Source: Pachyseris speciosa (Eukaryota; Cnidaria; Anthozoa; Scleractinia; Pachyseridae). From it: a stretch of 64,000 nt of DNA. Of the stretch, positions 43,664-53,766 are shown one piece after another (positions within the stretch are counted from its first letter, which is position 1; the number at the start of each line of letters is the position of its first letter). A program made the position numbers and the translations under genes. The notes beneath the pieces were generated by a model that saw nothing but the letters and a program-made list of their open reading frames with translations, searched no databases and had not been told where the DNA came from. The stretch spans positions 277,501 through 341,500 of the forward strand of contig JAEMWC010000567.1 in NCBI GenBank assembly GCA_016490735.1, written 5' to 3'.

Positions 43664-43830
43664 TCAAGCACACAAAGGGCAGTTACACGTTTCAACCCTT
43701 ATGGGTTTCTGGTTTGACACATAAACTTTGTTGAACAAAGAAGTAGTTAGACTTAAATTTATCTGCCAGGGCGTACTTGAGCTTAAAGATGAAAAAAGTA
43801 CTTCAACCACTTGAAACGCCGACTCTGGTT
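43168..43830 (+). repeat. dispersed repeat split by a MITE
   Basis: 43168-43256 and 43714-43830 together match the repeat at 34322-34575. The MITE between them is a later insertion. Confidence 0.6.
43255..43714. repeat. 460-bp MITE carrying an exon-like ORF
   Basis: CCAGAAACCCATAAGGGTTG and its inverse at the other end, followed by AGCTTCCGAATATTC and its inverse nearer the middle. GTCTGAC and GTTTGAC border it. On the minus strand a good-context ATG (AAAATGGCGGACACG, about 43537) opens a lysine-rich ORF (MADTSVRRKGKQKSPKK) that runs to the other arm, resembling a captured first exon with CpG-rich leader. Confidence 0.6.
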
Positions 43831-44077
43831 TAATTCCTTTTGTTCAACCCGCAAAGTTGTAATAAATTTTTACTATGAACAGGGTTGACGTTAGTTAGCT
43901 AATTGTTTCCTGTGTATTGTTTTTCTTTCAGGACTAGTCTATGATTTTTAAAACAAAATATTACATGAAGCGTTTTGTAAAAATGCTCTTTTCAAAAAAT
44001 TAAAATTGTATAAAGGTGAAGAAAGGCAACTTTTGATAGCTGAGTTAATCTTTTGCCTCACGATTGAGTCACAAAGA
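43831..44077. other. no gene recognised
   Basis: AT-rich spacer before the Penelope element. Confidence 0.35.
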
Positions 44078-44133
44078 TGTGGATCGCGACGTTTCGACCG
44101 CTATACTGCTGGTCTTCATCAGGCGATGGTGTC
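44078..44133 (-). ncRNA. hammerhead ribozyme of the Penelope element
   Basis: On the minus strand: stem I ATCGC (+44123-44127) pairs with GCGAT (+44083-44087). The core CTGATGA is +44116-44122, followed by an unpaired A, stem II GACC/GGTC with an 11-base loop AGCAGTATAGC, GAAA (+44092-44095), and CGTC with cleavage after C (+44088). Stem III is minimal. The core is complete. Hammerheads of this form are known in Penelope-like retroelements. Confidence 0.8.
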
Positions 44134-44143
44134 GACTGCTTGC

Positions 44144-44988
44144 GTGTGAGAATAAGAAGCACCGTGGCTGGTCGTGATTGGTGCGTTTCGATCCTCGCTT
44201 AGGCTGTTGTTGATTGGAGGATTTCGATCCTTGTCGTTCAGACTAGAAATTGTTCCCTGCAGCGGTCCGCTTTGGTACTGATCGGCTGTTGTGTTGTCTG
44301 ATCGTGGGCATCCACGCTTCAGGAATTTCAATTCCACTGTCCCTGTTAATGTTGTTAGGGTGAAGTCTTATGTGAATAGCCTCTTTAACCCTACGGGTGT
44401 ACCAATGTGGGTCTCGATCAATAAATTTAACCTCGTTCCAGAGCGGATAATGTCCGGTCGCGTTGCTATGTTCTGAAACGGCGGAAGATTGGGTTCGAGC
44501 AAGACGTATGTCTCTATCGTGTTCCTTAATCCATTCATGCATAGATCTTCCCGTCTCTCCAATATAAACCTTACCACATTCGCAGGGAATCTTGTAGACT
44601 ACTCCGTCTTGTTTTACTGGATCGACAATGTCCTTAGGTCGCACTAGGTGTGATCTAAGAGTTGTGTCAGATCTGAAAACAGTCCGTATGCCTTGTTGTT
44701 GTAGGCAAAGGCGAAGAGCCTCCGATGTGCCTTTGAAGTATGGCAGAACCACAGTAGATTTAATTTCGGGTTCAGGTTCTTTCGTGGTTGTTCGTCCCTT
44801 GGTTTTCGTAAGATTTTTTACAAACGAAAAGGGATAACCGTTGGAAACAAGGACCGATGAGAGGTGTTTCCTTTCATGAGAGATAACTGATGGTTTTGTT
44901 ATGAGGTGTTTAGATCGATCGTACAGGCACTTGACAAACCGCGTTTTACAGATTGCGGGTGGTGTGAATCATACGCTAGGTATTGGTC
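44144..44988 (-). repeat. inverted arm with C-terminal RT and GIY-YIG coding sequence
   Basis: The minus strand encodes the end of the RT and GIY-YIG (169-codon frame 44243-44752). It differs from the right arm by a few substitutions, for example SDTTLRS against SDITLRS and YKIPC against YEIPC. Both arms share the change EWIKEH in the nuclease, so they descend from the same damaged source. Confidence 0.85.
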
Positions 44989-46339
44989 TTCCTACTTAGC
45001 CGATGTATTGTCTCCCCTAACAGGGAAATCAGAGTATACAGTTGACAACTCAGTTCATTTTGTGTCCATTGTGAACGGTGAAAGGGTACTAGAAAACGAG
45101 ATCATGGTGTCTTTCGACGTAGTGTCTCTGTTCACGAACGTTCTAATTGAAGGAGCAGTACAGACTGCACTGCGAAAACTGGAAGCTGAGCCGTGCCTTT
45201 CCAACCGCACGACTCTAACACCTACGCAGATTGCAGACCTCTTGAGTTTCGTTCTTAGTTCCACATACTTCCAGTATGATGGACTGATTTACGAGCAGCA
45301 AGAAGGAGCAGCCATGGGTAGCCCGGTATCCGCAGTGATAGCTAACCTCTACATGGAGGGTTTTGAGGAGCAAGCTTTGACATCGACGCCCTGTACACCT
45401 AAGATCTGGAAACCCATCTTAAATCGTGACAAAGTTGACTCGTTCTTACAACACCTGAATAGTGAACAGCCGACGATCCGTTTCACAATGGAAACTGAGA
45501 ATGACAACGCATTTCCCTTCCTTGATACGTTGATAATCAAGGATTCGAATGAATACCTCTCTACCAGTGTTTACAGAAAGCCTACACACACTGACCAGTA
45601 CCTAGCGTATGATTCACACCACCCGCAATCTGTAAAACGCGGTATTGTCAAGTGCCTGTACGATCGATCTAAACACCTCATAACAAAACCATCAGTTATC
45701 TCTCATGAAAGGAAACACCTCTCATCGGTCCTTGTTTCCAACGGTTATCCCTTTTCGTTTGTAAAAAATCTTACGAAAACCAAGGGACGAACAACCACGA
45801 AAGAACCTGAACCCGAAATTAAATCTACTGTGGTTCTGCCATACTTCAAAGGCACATCGGAGGCTCTTCGCCGTTGCCTACAACAACAAGGCATACGGAC
45901 TGTTTTCAGATCTGACATAACTCTTAGATCACACCTAGTGCGACCTAAGGACATTGTCGATTCAGTAAAACAAGACGGAGTAGTCTACGAGATTCCCTGC
46001 GAATGTGGTAAGGTTTATATTGGAGAGACGGGAAGATCTATGCATGAATGGATTAAGGAACACGATAGAGACATACGTCTTGCTCGAACCCAATCTTCCG
46101 CCGTTTCAGAACATAGCAACGCGACCGGACATTATCCGCTCTGGAACGAGGTTAAATTTATTGATCGAGACCCACATTGGTACACCCGTAGGGTTAAAGA
46201 GGCTATTCACATAAGACTTCACCCTAACAACATTAACAGGGACAGTGGAATTGAAATTCCTGAAGCGTGGATGCCCACGATCAGACAACACAACAGCCGA
46301 TCAGTACCAAAGCGGACCGCTGCAGGGAACAATTTCTAG
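44989..46339 (+). pseudogene. Penelope RT with C-terminal GIY-YIG endonuclease, inactivated
   Basis: The long frame shows RT motif A (MVSFDVVSLFTNV) and motif B (GAAMGSPVSAVIANLYMEGF). In the place of motif C, where a YVDD or similar block should stand, the sequence goes from KIW straight to KPILNRDKVDSF, so about eight codons are gone in frame. The thumb follows (RFTMETENDNAFPFLDTLI). The C-terminal 110 residues are GIY-YIG: IPCECGKVYIGETGRSMHEWIKEH. The usual arginine of the helix (HERIKEH in relatives, as I recall) is tryptophan. RT and nuclease are therefore both predicted dead, although the frame is open. The N-terminal part of the protein is missing. Confidence 0.85.
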
Positions 46340-46487
46340 TCTGAACGACAAGGATCGAAATCCTCCAATCAACAACAGCCTAAGCGAGGATCGAAACGCA
46401 CCAATCACGACCAGCCACGGTGCTTCTTATTCTCACACTTTATATTACATTCTTTTTAGTTTTTTTTAAAATGTATTTTTGAGGGGG

Positions 46488-49400
46488 TTAAGATTCAAAA
46501 GGTACTAAAGATGATAGAAAACTAGGAAATCTTTCTATTTTTGCGAGTACTTCCTTTGTTTTGCAGGAACATATATAATATCTGGCAACAAGGAAGTAAA
46601 AGTATTGCTTTGTGTTGGATAGGGTGTCCGATCTCAGGCCAATTATTACGTCGGGAGTGAAGATGGTGGATTTTAGTTTTATTTGGTTTTCGGCCAACAT
46701 TTCATAAAGCCCTGCCAAAAACAAGACGTTTCGCTACACGACCAAAATAAATGAAAAAGGGACTCCTTCTCTGTTCTACAAAAGGTACACATGTCATTTT
46801 CTCTAATGCCTATTTTATTTAGAGAATAATTTGTCGCTAAACGCCTGTGAAGTAGTTTAAACTGGAAAATAATCAATTTGGTAGCTTTAGTGCTGCAGAA
46901 AGGGAGTTTGTAAGCCATCTCCCAATCAATTGTTTTGGAGCACTGAAGGTTGCAGTCGACACACCATTTTTCTTGGCTTTTTTTCGGGCTGCTCTGTTTA
47001 GCACTGACTAGCTTTTCGTGTGCCAATCTATTCGATTTAGGAGTTCTTATGAAGTTTTCTACAAAAGTGCTGAAATGCGATACCACACCGTGATAAACAA
47101 GAAAATTGGTTTTGACGTCGAAGCGTTCCTTGAATTCAGTGAAAGATAGCAAGTTATCTGCGTCTTTCATTAAATGCCTGAAGTTTTGTATTCCTTTGGA
47201 AGACCATGATTTGTAGTAAATAGGTTTATTTCCAATTCTCACCAGTGAATTTTGCCAAAGAGGTAATGAGAGCAAATTTTCGGTAGAAGTTATGTCATCG
47301 TCATAACTGATTGCTGACCAGATTTTCAGTAGAATTTCTGTTGTAAAGGCGTCTGATGTATGTATAAACTTTGCCAAATTCAGAGTGTAATTCAGAGTCA
47401 AAGAACAATTTCCATTTGCCATGATTATCATTGTCCAAATATTTTTTGACCCATGTTGATTTGAGCGCTTTATTAAAAGGTTTAATGTCGATCATCCTTA
47501 AACCTCCATTTTTATAATCACTAATCATTACATCTATTTTAATGTCCCCCCCCCCCTTCCACTCCAAAGAAAGTTGTAGAACATGTTATTAATCTCATCT
47601 AGAGCTGCATGGTTTGTTGGCAACGGTAATAGAATATAAACAAGCTGAGGGGCGATTAAACTTTTTAATACAACGATTTTCCCTAACAGGCTTAGACGAC
47701 GGTACTCCCAGCAGCTTGAGCAGTTACTAACCTTTGTTAATTTTTCGTTGTAGTTTTCTTTCATGCTACCCATGGGATCGGTCGAAATCCAGACATCTAA
47801 GGCCTTAAGTTTTCTGTAACCCATTTTAAATCTTTTTCGGAACATAATTTATCTTGACGCCCAGCACAAGCCCCAGTCCAGGGAATTTCTGTTTTCTGGT
47901 TGTTTAGCCGCAAGCCAGATATCGCACCAAAAAGCTCTAGGTCAAGTAAGGCAGATGTAAAGGATTTTTTTGAACCGTCTAAAATCATAGCAGTATCGTC
48001 AGTATATTGACTAATCTTGATTTCATTTCCATACACAGTGATCCCTTTTATGTCTTTGTTTTCTCGTATTTTGTAGGCTAATATTTCTGTACAAAGGATG
48101 AAAATATAAGGGGAAAGAGGGCAACCTTGCCTGACTCCTCTTTCGGGGGTGAAGTAATTGCTTGCCCATCCGTTATTAAGGCCACAGCTCCCTATGTTAC
48201 GGTGGCACAATTTGATCCAGTTTATTAATGACGATCCGAGATTGAAAGAACCTAGCGTTTTCCATATAAACGATCATTCAACTGTGTCAAACGCTTTTTC
48301 GAAATCTAGAAACATCAACAGCCCGGAAATATTACGAGCAGCAGTGTGATTTATTAAGCCATCGATTAATCTTATGTTTTCACCAATGAATCCTCCTTTA
48401 AGAAAACCGGTTTGGTCGCTGTTTATTAGATTTGGAAGTACAGTTTGGAGTCGATTTGCAATGGTCTTAGCCGCTATTTTATAGTCGGAGTTCAGTAGAG
48501 TAATTGGTCGCCAATTTTTTTTTTTTTTGGATCATTTTTGGGTATAAGCTTAATTATCCCACGTCTTTGATTTATTGAGAATTTTCCTTCAGTGTAAGCG
48601 TAGTTAATTGCGTTTAAAAGGTAGTCCGAGATTTCATTCCAAAAAAACTTTATAAAATTCTATAGGCAAACCAACAGAGCCTGGCGTTTTTCCGGGTTTC
48701 ATACTTTTTAGAGCTTGTAAGCATTCTGCTTTAGTTAACATGCCCTCGCATTTTTCTTTTTGCTCAAGGTTCAATGATTTTGAAACAGTGTTTCCAAAAA
48801 ATAGGTCGTCAGTTTGTGAATCATCGCAGTCCGTTTTGGAACTATGGGTATTTCTGTAAAAGGTTTCGCATTCAGACAAAATTTCTTTGTCTGAGCTGGC
48901 AAATTCATTGTCACCTAATTTAAGTTGACTGATTACGCCATTTTTGAAGTGCCTTTTTTCAAGATTTAGGAAATACTTTTTTCACCTTCATCCCATTGTA
49001 CCATCTGCATTTTGCCCTCAAGATCGCTCCCTTTGTCCTATATTCAATTTTCTTTTCTAATTCCTTCGTTTTCTCTTATAATTGAATATTAATCACTAGC
49101 TTTTCGTTGGCGTTATTACACCCTGAATCAATTTGCCTCTGCAATATGTTAATTTTCTTCTCTGGTTCTTCTTCTTCTTCTTGCAACATTTTTGCCTTTT
49201 TTTATTTTTGCATATCTCAGAGTTTATTCCCAACTTTTAACTGACTTAATCATTTCCCATAACAGGGAGGTATTTACTGATTTATCACTTTGATATTCAT
49301 CCTTAACACCCTCGATGGTTGCCCTAATTTGATTTATGTAGTCCGTCTCTGATAAAAACGACGCGTTTAATTTCCAGAAGCCTGGTCCCCTTGGATTCCT

Positions 49401-50113
49401 GTGAATTGCAATTTGAATTGTCACTATCGAATGATCTGTTTTAAAGCCCGCCGAGATGCCCGTGTACGTGACGTTACACATTAGACTCTGACTCACTAAG
49501 AAAAATCTAATCGACATTGGATTTCAGGTTTCCTTCTACGCCATGTGTATCTCAGGATGTCAGGGTTAGATACCTTCCATGCATCAACCAAATCGAATTT
49601 TGTAGCGTACTCGTTGATTACATTAATTGCTTTTGTGTGGGTTTTGGCAGGACCACCTTTCTTGTCCTTTACTAGATTAAGTACTAAATTGAAATCACCA
49701 CCTAAAATTATATCGTCGCACTGAAAATCTAGTAAGTGGCTGAAGAAAATCTCAAAAACGGCTGGGTCGTCATCATTTGGTACGTAGATTGTGGCCAGAG
49801 TGAAAGCTTTTCATTTGTTTTAATATCACAAATAATAAATCTGCCCTTGGGATCCGAATACGATCTTTCAAGCTGAAACGCGAAATTGTTGTTAAAGAGA
49901 ATAGCTACTGCACCACTGGTGCTAGAGTAGCAGCTAAACAAAGTTTTATAGCCCCATTCAGATGACCAAGTTGTATTTGTGTTTTCAGAACAGTGTGTTT
50001 CTTGTAGCAGATAAATTGCAAAGTTTTTTTGCTCTTAGCCAATTAAATGTTTCCCTTCTTTTCAGTCTCTCTCCTAAACCCAGAACATTAAGTGAACATA
50101 TTTTAAGATCCAT
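46488..50113 (-). mobile_element. decayed LINE (APE endonuclease + RT, L1/Tx1-like)
   Basis: On the minus strand ATG at 50113 opens MDLKICSLNVLGLGERLKR, the usual start of an APE-type endonuclease ORF2. Further down are KTDHSIVTIQIAIH (endonuclease end, about 49450), MKPGKTPGS (about 48700), GVRQGCPLSPYIFILCTEIL (about 48130), the active-site block SQYTDDTAMI (about 48010) and a zf-RVT-like CTFCRTEKESLFHLFWSC (46790-46740). The coding frame is broken in many places by shifts, and the C-terminal segment runs to 46488. The intact family would reverse transcribe its own RNA at a nicked target. This copy is inactive. L1/Tx1 assignment is by motif style only. Confidence 0.85.
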
Positions 50114-50162
50114 TACCATTAGATGGATATTAATTGGTTATTAATATCCATCTAATGGTAAT
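50112..50162. repeat. perfect 23-bp-arm hairpin at the LINE 5' end
   Basis: ATTACCATTAGATGGATATT and its inverse with a 5-bp loop. The left arm begins within the LINE start codon, so the palindrome coincides with the LINE 5' junction. Confidence 0.9.
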
Positions 50163-50615
50163 TGTTGATATAAGTCTAGATCACCTCCCAGTTAAGAATT
50201 AGCCATTTAAGATATGTACTTGCAGAGCTCCGCGCACACGCGCGGAGTACCATGGGTAAGACAGTATGTGGTTATGACGTCACTGGGCCTCCGTTGGGCC
50301 TCCGTTGGCCCGTCCGTTCGATCGTCAGTCCGTCCTATCCATGTAAGCCAATGTGAAATGTCACACTCGAGATAACCCTGTCCTATATATATTCCACATT
50401 TTGGCCGGAAATTATATGGCAAACCCGCGTTACTCGGCAGGAACTCACTTGTCCATCTAACGTTTTGGAAAAACAAAATAACAACTGAAGACAGCAAGTC
50501 TGTAAAAAAACTGAATGTAAGTGGCGGCGTGTCGCCGTTTAAATTGAATAGCTCGCTCTCGGATTTTTTGCTTGAACCAGTAAGAATCAGCGTTTCAATG
50601 TAAAGAACAGTGAAA
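50163..50615. other. no gene; GC-rich short repeats
   Basis: Duplicated GGGCCTCCGTT near 50285-50305 and alternating GTCCGT pieces. No coding sequence recognised. Confidence 0.35.
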
Positions 50616-50661
50616 TGGCTTTGCTAATTTTATACTGTACAGTATAAAATTAGCAAAGCCA
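50616..50661. repeat. perfect 46-bp palindrome
   Basis: TGGCTTTGCTAATTTTATAC and its inverse meet with no loop (centre 50638/50639). It ends at the first base of the 1.5-kb repeat copy C. Confidence 0.95.
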
Positions 50662-50662
50662 A

Positions 50663-52098
50663 ATGATAATGTGAATTGGCAACGTTAAAGAGATCCTCAG
50701 TTAATAACACCAAATTTTCGTGTAAAATCGGAAACATCACACTGTATACGCAAGGTCAAAGTCGTGAGTGGCTTCAGCTTACCAAATCACATTAATATGT
50801 GAGGTACCCTTGTCACTCTAGCCACATCCCACAAGCTTTACGTTTTCACTGCTTGTTTTATTGATATGTGGGTACTTGAGCCTGAGCATTAGCTATGTCA
50901 TGCTGATAAGGCCTAACAAGGCATTGGTAGATTTAAGGGGTAATGCCCGCTACCTTGTGGCCTTAATGCCCTTAGTGTGGCTACAGCTTACCGGATCACA
51001 TTAATTTGTGAGGTATCCTTGTCACTCCAGCAACATCCCACAAGCTTTACGTGTTCTGTACGACAAGACACCAGAGTACAAATTATCTCATTTGTATTAT
51101 TATTTTCTTCAAACAGGACGGCGGCCATTCACGCTCTGTTTACAAATCGGGATTTCTCGAGCAGGATCAGGTAAACAATTGCACCGATCGTTAGCGAGGT
51201 TTGTTGCTTGTGTAGCGATTTTTCGCGTTTCTGCTCAATGTATTGATTATGTTTCAGCGGGAACAGAGAAAACCTATGTTATTGTTATTACGCTTGCCTT
51301 ACTTGCATGGTGTGGGCAAGCGAGATTCTTGAATAATTCAGTTGCAATAGTGGGATGGATTCAAGATAATGAACTGAACCTCGGCTCCCTGCCTCACTTA
51401 AACGACGGAGATCTTTTTATGCAATAAATTGTTTTTATCGGCGATTTTTCGGACTGAAATGGAAAGTTATGCAAATAAAAGACCTCCGAGTTTAGAATCG
51501 GCGGAGTAGTCAGTAATTCCGCATTTAATTACAAAATTAATGGAATATTCGAATAGCTAGTTCTATTAGCTTTAATTTGATATAGGGTTTATGGTACATG
51601 GGCTGTAACCCGGAACCGCTACAGCCCTTACATTATTAAAGACACCTTTGAAGGTAAACCGTAACCTTAACTTGAAATGTATTTAGGGAAAATCGTTGGA
51701 TTCCTGGTTTATTTGAACGCTCATGTCAGCTGGAGTTAATTGTATTGTAAAAAGCAGGGTTTGATAGTGAATTTATTGAGAAGTCGGGTTCTAAATGTTC
51801 AGTAATTTTGTACTGTATTAAAAGAAACCGCTTTTTAAGCGCTGAACGTTTGCAACTATTCGCAAAATCCATTTTTTTCCGGGAAGCATGTTCCTGGACT
51901 TCCCTCTTAGCTGGCTCACGCTTATGTTTTCGTGATGAATCCCCCCTCCCCCGCCAATCAAACTCTTGCTGCGGGGGTCCTGCCATAGGAGCCCTTTTAT
52001 TAATTGCTTTCAACAAGAGCCATAGTTTTATTCCGATTAAAAAATGCCTGAGAATAGGCTTTAATTGCTGGTTAAGTCGTTAGAATCTTTTGAACTAG
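50663..52098 (+). repeat. 1.5-kb dispersed repeat, copy C
   Basis: This matches 1087-2592 with the same ends. The partial tandem has a period of about 210 bp rather than 257 because about 45 bp, including the 3' half of the hammerhead, are deleted. Confidence 0.75.
50877..50922 (+). ncRNA. truncated hammerhead relic, G8 mutated
   Basis: The 5' stem I strand and core are present, but the core reads CTGATAA (50903-50909), with G8, the proposed general acid, changed to A. After stem II the sequence jumps from AAGGC to TTGGTAGATTT, deleting GAAA, stem III and the cleavage site. Inactive. Confidence 0.7.
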
Positions 52099-53089
52099 TC
52101 TAGTATATAGTGTATATTGTACTGAATGTTTAGTTGCTTTGTATTTGGCGCGCGGTGAATTCATTTACGCTTTCCTCTGAAAGTTGGTTTGGACGCAAGA
52201 ATGTGTATGCTGTAATTTTTCTCAAACGTTTGCTATCCAATCAAGTTCGTCTGGATCCTGAGGCCCTTCGTTTTTCCTGCTGTCGCTCACTTTTTTTGAG
52301 GAACTTCGCATGGCTTTCCTTGCGCCAATGTTTTGTGTTTGGAGCAGACAACAGGAATTGACTGTGATTCAAAAACCTCAAAACATTACGAGAAAACAAT
52401 ACTCGACAACTATGTTTGTTCGAAGATTCTTGTTGGAGAAGGAGAACAAAGAAGACAATTAAGCTTGTAGCAAGCTCGAAAAATTACTTAGCAATTTTGA
52501 CGTATATGTCCGTAGAAAAGACCGAAAGAGTCGTACAAACCTAGCTGGTAGTTAAAAAAAAAAATGAATTTCAAAAATGAAAGACTAGGAATGTTTAATG
52601 ATAGGTACGGGCCTATGGAGAGTGAAGTGGAAGTGTCATTTTAGTCCGGCATAATTTGAGCATTATACCTCCAGCCGAGCATAATTTTGAGCATAATACC
52701 CTGCTTTCACGGGTGACGCCCGAAAGCATAATACTCTATTTTACGAGCATAATCCGACAGACCCTAGGCTAAAGTCTGGTTTTCACTAGCGAGGCAAGCA
52801 CAAGCGCAAGCATAAGAACGGGCATAACGCAAGCATAAGGATAAGCACAAGCACAAGCGCAAGGGTGAAACTTTTCGTTTTTTTTTGTCATTGAGCTTAT
52901 GTTTGCGTTCGCTTGCGTCGTGTGCAAACGACGTTCGTTTTCATTTGCGTTCAAAACCGCCCTGTGTTCCATGTTACACGACGCAACAATGTTGCGTTAA
53001 AAATCGGTTCTCAGTCGCGTCGCGCGAGAGTCACTGAAGCGAAATTTTGGACATAAATTTCGGATGACTTCACAACGCGAAATCGATTA
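52099..53089. other. no gene; short AT-rich and AAGC repeats
   Basis: Repeated GAGCATAAT units near 52650-52755 and a run of AAGCACAAGCGCAAGC-like units at 52796-52865. ORFs here are repeat products. Confidence 0.5.
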
Positions 53090-53690
53090 AGGTTAATTCC
53101 CATGAAAATGACGTACTATCCAGATTTTTTCAAACTTGACACAATTGATAGTCATACATAGGACATTACAAAAATGCAATAAATAGATGGGGTCAATGTG
53201 CTTGTTTTCGCCGTGCATGCCCGTTATTCTAAGTGATTTTTCTGAGCTAATTGTGCGAGAAATGTTCAAAACTTGAGCAACCCCAAAAAATTGTTATTAC
53301 GTAGCAAAAACTATGAATAGTAATGAAACCTAGAGCCTAATTGTTTTTCTGGGTCTTAATCTTTCAGTATGCTGATTTCAAATTGCCTGATCCTGCAAAT
53401 AGTGTACTAAGCGAATTGGACTAATACTTACTAATCAATTCATACTCCTCCCTGGCTCCAAATGCAAAGTTTCACGCTATTTATACATAAATAATCCAAC
53501 TTCTATTATTAAACTTTTTTCTACTTTAAATATGTTTTTCGTGTGCCTGTTACGAGTAAGTAACATGTATAAAAAATGGGGGTCACCGTGCTCGTTTCTT
53601 TGCAACACGCCGGACAGAAAAGGGAAAATTTCGCCTGAAAAAGCTCAATGTCAAGGCAAATACGCCATTTTTCTAATGCGCACACGCTAA
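53090..53690 (-). repeat. dispersed repeat, inverted copy of 26578-27120
   Basis: The reverse complement of the 26.6-27.1-kb repeat. The block ATGACGTACTATCCAGATTT is identical. Confidence 0.75.
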
Positions 53691-53766
53691 ATTATGCCAT
53701 AAATTATGAGCAGTAAGGATACGCCATGCAATAGAGGTTTTTAGCTACTCGGTCACGTGATCTGAA

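Larger units (their letters stand above)
44078..46438 (+). mobile_element. Penelope-like element with large inverted arms
   Basis: The left arm (44144-44988) is the reverse complement of 45593-46438 with about 99% identity. It carries the end of the RT and the GIY-YIG domain on the minus strand. The plus copy continues from 44989 with the RT core and ends at 46438. Outside the left arm lies a hammerhead motif that the right arm lacks. Inverted partial copies are a known feature of Penelope insertions. It abuts the 3' end of the LINE at 46.5 kb. Confidence 0.85.

Noticed and set aside
52769..52972. ORF with repeated CACA-type peptide
   Set aside because: It comes from the AAGCACAAGCGC short repeat.
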